The notes below the pieces were generated by a model. That model was given only the letters and a program-made list of their open reading frames with translations, did not search any database and was not told where the DNA came from. DNA of 28,449 nt from Lachnospiraceae bacterium UBA7188 (GTDB lineage Bacteria; Bacillota; Clostridia; Lachnospirales; Lachnospiraceae), in contig DKVC01000264.1 of assembly GCA_002490995.1 (NCBI GenBank), positions 5,165 to 33,613 of the forward strand, written 5' to 3'. Positions 23,078-28,449 of the stretch are shown here, one piece after another (positions within the stretch are counted from its first letter, which is position 1; every line of letters begins with the position of its first letter). The position numbers were made by a program, and so were the translations under genes.

Positions 23078-24556
23078 TTATTGACCTCTGAATGCCATCC
23101 ATACATCTATCTGACGCTGAAGCTCCTGCTGCAGAATCCCGATTCCTGCCTGTTCCAGTTCGTCCTGCAGCCTGGGCAGGAATTCCTTTGGATCCACGGT
23201 TCCCGTCATCAGCGCGTTCTCATATTTCCCGCATACCTGGCTTACATTGTCGCATTCCGTGGAGAAACCGGAAAGATCCGGAATAAATCCCAGAATCGGA
23301 GATTCTATGGCAATGTCGTTAAATTCCTGATACAGCTCCCATTTATCCGGATTCTCCCCCGCCACTGTTTTCAGGATGAACCAGTTCCCCTGGGTATAGG
23401 CCACTCCCCGGTAGTCGTTGTTCAGGTATTTTACCTGCCCGTCTTCATTTAAGATGTAATGAAGTCCCTCCACTCCATAGTTCAGCAGATTGCGGACATC
23501 CGGATCCGTATTTACCGCATTCAGGAAAACCGCACATTCCTTCGGATGCTCCGTCCTGGCGTTAACTGCCATGACTCCCCCAAGGGCAGACTCTGAAGTC
23601 ACTACCAGGTCGCTGACCTGTTGTGCCACAATCGAATAGTCAAAGCTGGATGAAAAACTGACCTCTGATTCGGGTCCGCCGCTGGCGAGCCGGAGGAAAA
23701 CCTTTTCCCCCTTAAACCTGGAAAATGCGGTCCTCATGGAAGCATCCTCATTGATATATCCTGCCGTATAGTATCTGTGGAGCGTATTCAGAAGGTGTTC
23801 GCAGTACTCCGTCTCAAATAAATTTACGACTTCTGCAGAGGCATCGTCCGTCCGGATTACCAGCGGAATGTCGGTATAAGTCACGTACTCATAGCCTCCC
23901 ATAGACGCCAGATTGACATGGCTGTTAGACAAAAAGAACGGAATATATTCCGGCTCCTGGCTGAAAACCGTCCGCAGCAAAGGTTCCAGAGATTCCAGGG
24001 TAAGGTATTTTGTCACATCAATATCGTACTTTTCCACCAGCTCCCTGTCATACAGAAGATACATGAGCACAGCAAGTTCCTTATTGGTAGGGATACCGTA
24101 TATACATCCGTTCACCGTGGCGCCCTTCCAGAATTTACTGTTGACCGCCGCCCAGGTGTCCGCACAGCTTCCCTCCATATACGGTGTAAGATCCAGCCAG
24201 TTTCCCGCCAGGGCGTTCTCCAGATAATTTTCCGTCCAGGCAAAGGCAATGTCGAAATTTCTGTCCGTACTGAAGAAGGAAGCCAGCTTTGCCTCATAAT
24301 CATTCCATCCTATCTTATTGTAACTCACCGTAAAGCCGTACCGCTGCAGCAGAAGTTCATTCAGCGCTTCTTCCACCTGCTTCAGGCCGGCATCCGGCTC
24401 GCCTATGGTGTAGTAAACCAGCTTAACCGGCTCCTCACTGTCGCTCGTATACTCAGCCACATACTCATCCTGCTCCTCTTCTCCGGCGCATCCTGCTGCC
24501 AGAAGAACTGCCATTGCAGCGGACAGTATGACAGAGCTTCTCCTATATCTTCTCAT
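23078..24556 (-). CDS. Sugar-binding lipoprotein (SBP 2), regulator-linked
   Basis: The product is 492 aa, a lipoprotein (lipobox LAAGC, C23) of the family 1 solute-binding fold. It is a diverged paralogue of SBP 1: both share the W-(N/D)-D-(Y/W) segment near residue 85, the YTQG-(N/T)-(W/F)-F stretch, and the ending SPxLG...LxTGTxDPxE. Its ATG overlaps the response regulator stop by 4 nt (ATGA) with GAGGG 4 nt before it, so it is translationally coupled to the two-component genes rather than to the permeases. This suggests a role in signal sensing or in a second ligand range, which is inference. Confidence 0.9.
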   Translation of the reverse strand: MRRYRRSSVILSAAMAVLLAAGCAGEEEQDEYVAEYTSDSEEPVKLVYYTIGEPDAGLKQVEEALNELLLQRYGFTVSYNKIGWNDYEAKLASFFSTDRNFDIAFAWTENYLENALAGNWLDLTPYMEGSCADTWAAVNSKFWKGATVNGCIYGIPTNKELAVLMYLLYDRELVEKYDIDVTKYLTLESLEPLLRTVFSQEPEYIPFFLSNSHVNLASMGGYEYVTYTDIPLVIRTDDASAEVVNLFETEYCEHLLNTLHRYYTAGYINEDASMRTAFSRFKGEKVFLRLASGGPESEVSFSSSFDYSIVAQQVSDLVVTSESALGGVMAVNARTEHPKECAVFLNAVNTDPDVRNLLNYGVEGLHYILNEDGQVKYLNNDYRGVAYTQGNWFILKTVAGENPDKWELYQEFNDIAIESPILGFIPDLSGFSTECDNVSQVCGKYENALMTGTVDPKEFLPRLQDELEQAGIGILQQELQRQIDVWMAFRGQ

Positions 24557-25539
24557 ATGTCCCTCTTTCCCACGGCTTCTCCCCCTGCCTCGGATTCAGG
24601 TGTGCCTGCATTTCCCTGTTCTTCCTCTGCCTCGTTTTCCTCTGCCGCGTTTTCTTCCGCCCTGCTTTCCTTCGCAGCCGCTGTTTCAGGAAATTTCTCT
24701 TCCTTTCCTTCCATATGCGTATTTTCCGGCAATTCCATTTCATCACAGACTGCTGTGCACGGATTCTTCTCCGTCTCCTCCATCCCACGCAGCGCCTTGG
24801 GCGAAAAACCATAATATTCTTTGAAATGTACATAAAAATTATTCAGCTGGGTATAACCCACCCGGCCGGCAATGACTACAATTTTGTCTCCAGTAGTTTC
24901 AATCAGCTTTTTCGCCTGAATCATGCGATAGGCCATCAGATATTCGGAAAATCTCATCCCTGTATCCTGCAGAAAAATCCTTCCGATATATTTACTGCTC
25001 ATACAGAACATTTCCCCAATGCCCATCAGTGACAATGAGCTTCTGTAACTCCCTTTCACTATCATGATAATTTTATTGGTAATTCTGGAAAGAGTTCCGT
25101 ACTCCACCTTCAGCACCGGATCCACATCCGGCGGATCAACCTGCCGCTGGGGCAGCCTGCCTTTCAGCTCCTCCACAATCGCCCGCTCTACAAAACGCTC
25201 CAGTTCCTTCTCATTGATGGGCTTTAAGAGATAATCCTTGGCAGCGGCCTGCATGGATCTCTGTACATATGTAAATTCGTCATAGCCGCTGATCATACAG
25301 CACACTGCCTTAAGGCCGGAAGCCCTTAAGTGTTCCACCAGTTCATAACCCCAGCGCCCGTCCCCCAGTTTCACATCCATCAATATAATGTGAGGCCTTA
25401 TGTCCAGCGCTTTATTCACCGCTTCCTCATAAGTAGCCGCCGTCTCAATCTGATTTATCCCATATCGCCCCCAATCAATCAGATACTGGATATTCTCCCT
25501 GATATCCTTTTCATCGTCCACTACCAGCAGCCGGTACAT
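24553..25539 (-). CDS. AraC-type response regulator, YesN-like
   Basis: The product is 328 aa. The receiver domain spans about 1-120 with acidic D8/D9, phospho-acceptor D55 (LMDVKLGD), S84 and K106 (YLLKPI). An AraC double helix-turn-helix lies at about 153-251 (IGEMFCMSSKYIGRIFLQDT and IAGRVGYTQLNNFYVHFKEY). Residues 252-328 form an acidic tail rich in Glu and Ala (for example KESRAEENAAEENEAEEEQ) that most YesN proteins lack. The start overlaps the kinase gene by 29 nt and has a G-rich AAGGGGGG site 7 nt upstream. It is expected to activate the adjacent sugar transporter operon when phosphorylated by the kinase. Confidence 0.93.
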   Translation of the reverse strand: MYRLLVVDDEKDIRENIQYLIDWGRYGINQIETAATYEEAVNKALDIRPHIILMDVKLGDGRWGYELVEHLRASGLKAVCCMISGYDEFTYVQRSMQAAAKDYLLKPINEKELERFVERAIVEELKGRLPQRQVDPPDVDPVLKVEYGTLSRITNKIIMIVKGSYRSSLSLMGIGEMFCMSSKYIGRIFLQDTGMRFSEYLMAYRMIQAKKLIETTGDKIVVIAGRVGYTQLNNFYVHFKEYYGFSPKALRGMEETEKNPCTAVCDEMELPENTHMEGKEEKFPETAAAKESRAEENAAEENEAEEEQGNAGTPESEAGGEAVGKRDI

Positions 25540-27265
25540 CTGTCAGCCCCCCTTCTTTAAGCAGTACCTCAATACACACCCCGGAGGGTGCATTATTCCG
25601 GATCGTCATCCTTACCCCGTCCCCATAGTACAGCCGAAGTCTGTAATATACATTCTGAAGGCCGATCCCTCCCGTACCTTCTTCGTCCTTCATGCCTTCC
25701 TCCGATGTAAAGTGTTTGTTTAAATATTTCAGCTGTTCCTCATGAATATATCCCATATTATCAAAAAAGGTGAGACGGATCCCTTCTTCGCATTTCTCTC
25801 CGGTAAATACGATAACCTTGATTCTCTCATCCTCCCTGAAATTATGCTTAAAAAAATTCTCCATAATGGGCTGCATCCAGATCTTGGGTGTCAGGATACC
25901 CAGAAGCTCCTCCTGCACGTCACAGTGATACAGAAACTGATCGTCATAAAGAAAACTCATCAAATCCAGGTACTGTCTGGTGATGTCAATCTCTTTTTCC
26001 ATGGTAATCACAGGCTCCGTCTTTACAATATTGCGGTAAAGCAGGCCCAGATTCGCCGTAGCCTGGGCAACCTCCTTATTCTGCACCCTGAGGGCGCGCA
26101 GCCGTATCCGTTCCAGTGTATTGTACAGGAAATGAGGATTCAGCTGAGAACTCAGCATCTGCATCTGTGTCCGCTGCTGGCTGATGGTCAGTTCGTATTT
26201 CTGCTGAATCAGGGTGTCCAGATACTCGTACAGTCCGTTCAGCTGACCGGCAATAACGGCATACTCATCGCTGCGCTTCCCCACCTCAATACAACAGAAC
26301 GAGCCGTCTCTGGCAGACTCCATGCTGTGCAGAATGTCCTGGAGAAACCTGCCATCCGAAGAAAACTGCCGTATATAGAGCATCGTAATCAATATAAATC
26401 CCAGAAGTATCCCAAAAAACAGAACCCGCAGTTCTTTTATCTGTGCCTGCATATACACGCCGGTCTTACCCGCTGCCACCACCAGGTAAGAATACTTCTC
26501 AGAGGCGTTCACCGCATAAAAGTATTTTCCTATACTGTTTGCCGTCAAAGTAGCCAGCCCCACATTTCTCCCAGACTCCGCAACCTCGTCAAAGCCCACG
26601 TCGCCGTCCAGCGTATCTCCCAGAACTTTACCCTTTCCCCGAATTTCCAACCAGACAGCAGTTTGTCCATTCTGGCAAAAGGCTTTCTCAACCGGGACAG
26701 TCACATCAATGATAAAGGATATCTTCCCCTTGTACACAGAATCCTGATAAATATCCTTTGTATAAGCATAGCCTGTACTGCACAGAATCTCCCCGGCCTC
26801 AGGTCCGATCATTTTGCATCTGGAATATCCCTCCTGGCTGTATTCCATACACATGATATTCTCATTACAGTAATAGAGAATATACCGAACCAGATAATTA
26901 CAATCCGTAACCAGATTGTCGCATGTACTGAGATAATTTTCATAAGCCGTATCTCCGCTGCGCAGCCTTTCTGCCGTATATTCTGCCGGCGTAGCCCCGA
27001 AAAAATTAAAAAAGTCTTTCCTCAGAACCGGGCTGCTGTTCAGCCGGATCAGGAAGTTGTCTATCGTGACGATTACACTGTCCAGTTCATCCTCCACCTG
27101 AGAGAAAGCCCTGTCCATATGCTCAGCAAAAAACTGCTGCCCGGCTATCCGGGCATTCGTATAACGATTGGAAATAATAAAGAAGAAAAACACAATTACA
27201 ATGAGCAGATATACCAAAAAAGTCCGCCGATATATCTTTAATTTCAGGAAGTTTGTCGCTTTCAT
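25511..27265 (-). CDS. Sensor histidine kinase, YesM-like
   Basis: The product is 584 aa with a short N-terminal cytoplasmic stretch, TM1 at about 15-33, an extracellular sensing region (about 34-280), TM2 at about 281-298, a HAMP-like linker (about 300-355) and a His_kinase (PF06580) domain. The phosphorylated histidine is H378 in QLNPHFLYNTLE. The ATPase has an N-box (QPIMENFFKHNF) and a G-box (GGIGLQNVYYRL). The extracellular part holds several cysteines. AAGGGGGAG lies 9 nt before the ATG, and a candidate promoter at 27305-27333 gives a 33-nt leader. It is the first gene of the operon and pairs with the downstream YesN-like regulator. Confidence 0.94.
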   Translation of the reverse strand: MKATNFLKLKIYRRTFLVYLLIVIVFFFFIISNRYTNARIAGQQFFAEHMDRAFSQVEDELDSVIVTIDNFLIRLNSSPVLRKDFFNFFGATPAEYTAERLRSGDTAYENYLSTCDNLVTDCNYLVRYILYYCNENIMCMEYSQEGYSRCKMIGPEAGEILCSTGYAYTKDIYQDSVYKGKISFIIDVTVPVEKAFCQNGQTAVWLEIRGKGKVLGDTLDGDVGFDEVAESGRNVGLATLTANSIGKYFYAVNASEKYSYLVVAAGKTGVYMQAQIKELRVLFFGILLGFILITMLYIRQFSSDGRFLQDILHSMESARDGSFCCIEVGKRSDEYAVIAGQLNGLYEYLDTLIQQKYELTISQQRTQMQMLSSQLNPHFLYNTLERIRLRALRVQNKEVAQATANLGLLYRNIVKTEPVITMEKEIDITRQYLDLMSFLYDDQFLYHCDVQEELLGILTPKIWMQPIMENFFKHNFREDERIKVIVFTGEKCEEGIRLTFFDNMGYIHEEQLKYLNKHFTSEEGMKDEEGTGGIGLQNVYYRLRLYYGDGVRMTIRNNAPSGVCIEVLLKEGGLTDVPAAGSGR

Positions 27266-27304
27266 CCCAGCTTACTCCCCCTTATAAGTAATTATGACAG
27301 TAAT

Positions 27305-27333
27305 ATTCTACACAGCGGAATATTTTTCCGCAA
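27305..27333 (-). promoter_or_regulatory. Promoter with operator-like palindrome, kinase operon
   Basis: Minus-strand TTGCGG (27328-27333) and TAGAAT (27305-27310) are separated by 17 bp. The spacer holds a perfect inverted repeat, GCGGAA (27315-27320) and TTCCGC (27326-27331), overlapping the -35. The start would be near 27298. A palindrome here could be an operator, or it may be incidental. An unrelated TATAAT farther upstream has no -35 at a normal distance. Confidence 0.45.
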
Positions 27334-27487
27334 GTAATTATATCCTTTCCATACTATAAAATATCCAATTACGCATATCTTTATAACATATGATTTCCCG
27401 GCAGCTGTATGTTTCAGCAATTCCCGAAGAACCTATGCCTCCGCAGGTCCTGCTATCCATTGCATTCCGAAATCCCGAAAATTCCCC

Positions 27488-27516
27488 TTGCAATTCCGTC
27501 CTTGTTATGTTACTCT
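27488..27516 (+). promoter_or_regulatory. Conserved promoter of Rpn gene, copy 2
   Basis: TTGCAA (27488-27493) and TACTCT (27511-27516) with 17-bp spacing and TGT before the -10 are aligned with the copy 1 promoter at 10377-10405. Conservation of the spacing and TGn across the two copies supports the call. Confidence 0.5.
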
Positions 27517-27552
27517 AATCACAGGCAATGAATTCAAATCCAACGGTCATTC

Positions 27553-27570
27553 AAAGACCATACGGTCTTT
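27553..27570 (+). other. Leader hairpin present only in copy 2
   Basis: AAAGACC (27553-27559) and GGTCTTT (27564-27570) form a perfect 7-bp stem with a 4-nt loop followed by TCTTC. Copy 1 lacks 19 nt here, apparently by deletion between the flanking ACGGT repeats, and so lacks the hairpin. It could be a weak attenuator. Confidence 0.45.
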
Positions 27571-27665
27571 TCTTCATGACTTCTATTGTATCGAACTTCT
27601 TGCTGGGCGGGAGCCTGTATCCCACGAAACTGAAACTCATAAACCAACGCAGGAAGGGAGAACCG

Positions 27666-27706
27666 CCTTTCCTGAAGCATTATCTCCGCATCTGAGAAAG
27701 GAAAGG
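27666..27706 (+). promoter_or_regulatory. RBS-sequestering hairpin of Rpn gene, copy 2
   Basis: CCTTTCCT (27666-27673) is perfectly complementary to AGGAAAGG (27699-27706), which includes the ribosome site for the ATG at 27715. The equivalent stem exists in copy 1 while the loops have diverged. Confidence 0.4.
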
Positions 27707-27714
27707 GGAAGTGT

Positions 27715-28449
27715 ATGAAAGAAACCGAAACACAAAAAGCGAAGAAACAAAACACAGCAGCAAAGGAAGAAACGAAGAAAGAAACTCACCAGGATGATCA
27801 TCCGATCGCTTACCAGAACAAGGATATCACCAGCAAGGTGCTTGCCGAGGCCTTCAAAGGAAAAACTTTCCGGGTATATGGGCTGGACCTGCCCCAAATC
27901 AGGGCCGTCCTGCCTACCAATATACCGGCTGTCACGGTGAAGGAACTGCGCCTTGACAATCTGTTTGAGCTTGCGGATGGTACTGCCGCCATAGTAGACT
28001 ATGAAAGCGATTACAAAAAGGCGGATAAGGTAAAATACCTGAATTATCTGACTGGAATCGCCAACCGGTACCTGGCCGAGAAAAGAGACTGCCCTCAGCT
28101 GCACATGATTGTCATATATACGGGAGATATCACAAGGAAACAGGTATCCGCCGAGTATAATGTCGGCGCCGTCAAAGTGACATTGGAACCGGCTTTCCTG
28201 TCGGAGCTGGATTCTGACAGAATTTTCCGACAATTGAAATCCAAAGTCGAAAAGAATGAACTGCTGGAGGATGAGGATCTGATGAAATTTATCATCATGC
28301 CTCTTTCCTACCGGAAAAAGGAAGAGAAAGAAGAGAAAATCCGTGAAACCGTAACTCTGGCGACACACATCCAGGACCGGAGACAGCAGCTTTTTACACT
28401 GGCGGGAATACTGGCCTTCACGGATAAGCTGATTGATGAGGAAACCGCT
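27715..28449 (+). CDS. Rpn/PD-(D/E)XK transposase-like protein, 3' partial
   Basis: The open frame runs 245 codons from ATG 27715 to the last base with no stop, so the gene continues outside the window. Its translation is near-identical to the Rpn protein at 10584: LRLDNLFELADGTAAIVDYE is kept whole, with the catalytic D and E residues, as are PLSYRKK and LFTLAGILAFTDKLIDEE. It differs by a four-residue addition (a repeated KKET/KEET stretch near residue 20) and scattered substitutions. The start is set by homology and the GGAAAGGGG site. It is transcribed away from the kinase operon, with 449 nt between the two start codons that hold both promoters and the repeat leader. Confidence 0.85.
   Translation, partial: MKETETQKAKKQNTAAKEETKKETHQDDHPIAYQNKDITSKVLAEAFKGKTFRVYGLDLPQIRAVLPTNIPAVTVKELRLDNLFELADGTAAIVDYESDYKKADKVKYLNYLTGIANRYLAEKRDCPQLHMIVIYTGDITRKQVSAEYNVGAVKVTLEPAFLSELDSDRIFRQLKSKVEKNELLEDEDLMKFIIMPLSYRKKEEKEEKIRETVTLATHIQDRRQQLFTLAGILAFTDKLIDEETA

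Larger units (their letters stand above)
27462..28449 (+). repeat. Long direct repeat, copy 2 (window-truncated)
   Basis: This copy matches 10350-11306 in the same orientation, including the promoter, leader, RBS hairpin and coding region. Copy 2 has 19 extra nucleotides in the leader near 27547-27565, lying between two ACGGT repeats, and four extra codons near the start of the gene. The repeat probably continues beyond the window. Confidence 0.9.

Noticed and set aside
25742..27241. 499-aa plus-strand open frame opposite the histidine kinase
   Set aside because: Antisense shadow of a gene with complete kinase motifs; its protein has no recognisable domain.
27488..27718. Leader frame giving a peptide (LHDFYCIELLAGREPVSH) shared by both repeat copies
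   Set aside because: Copy 1 carries it only within a longer unrelated frame; shared peptide is explained by DNA identity, and there is no ribosome site. A structured leader is more likely.
27637..28368. Minus-strand open frame that also exists at 10542-11225 in the other repeat copy
   Set aside because: Its conservation only reflects the near-identity of the two Rpn copies; the coding frame with PD-(D/E)XK motifs is on the plus strand.

Overview
The window looks like chromosomal DNA from a Gram-positive anaerobe of the Lachnospiraceae (Clostridium cluster XIVa; a Blautia/Hungatella/Eisenbergiella-like gut bacterium is my best guess). The basis is moderate GC, strong AGGAGG ribosome sites, type III pantothenate kinase, a YesM/YesN two-component system beside LplB/LplC-type sugar permeases with no ATPase gene, and several Rpn/PD-(D/E)XK transposase-like genes. 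No rRNA, tRNA or CRISPR array was seen.

Layout. 1-2.4 kb (minus): a cytoplasmic chemoreceptor signalling protein and a FIST sensor protein behind one good promoter. 2.4-6.0 kb (plus): a DUF523 protein, then an ECF transporter S component, coaX and coaBC, which together form a likely pantothenate-uptake and coenzyme A unit. 6.0-6.3 kb (minus): an orphan promoter-to-terminator unit of about 270 nt with no clear gene. 6.4-10.2 kb (minus): a HipA/CtkA-like kinase, a broken ABC exporter (NBD deletion plus frameshift) and a broken XRE regulator interrupted by a small palindromic element. 10.3-12.7 kb (plus): two Rpn-family genes among copies of a dispersed short repeat. 12.9-18.5 kb (minus): an MMPL/RND transporter translationally coupled to a 1059-aa exported heptad/dodecad repeat protein, the pair bracketed by two inverted copies of a 110-bp palindromic element. 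18.5-19.1 kb: an HdeD-like membrane protein. 19.4-27.3 kb (minus): histidine kinase, AraC-type response regulator, lipoprotein SBP, two permeases and a second lipoprotein SBP, ending in a strong terminator. 27.5 kb to the end (plus): a second, truncated-by-window copy of the first Rpn gene with its leader, a near-identical direct repeat 17.1 kb from the first.

How it fits together. The kinase and response regulator probably sense a glycan cue and drive the adjacent CUT1-type importer, whose ATPase would be a shared MsmX-like protein encoded elsewhere. The CoA block couples vitamin B5 uptake to its phosphorylation and conversion to 4'-phosphopantetheine. The 7.5-13 kb section is a turnover zone: two pseudogenes, three palindromic repeat classes and transposase-like nucleases. 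The most novel pattern is a REP-like repeat unit (seven units at five loci, six of them within 3.1 kb around the two Rpn genes), one pair of which splits the XRE gene. All assignments come from reading the sequence; no database search was run.
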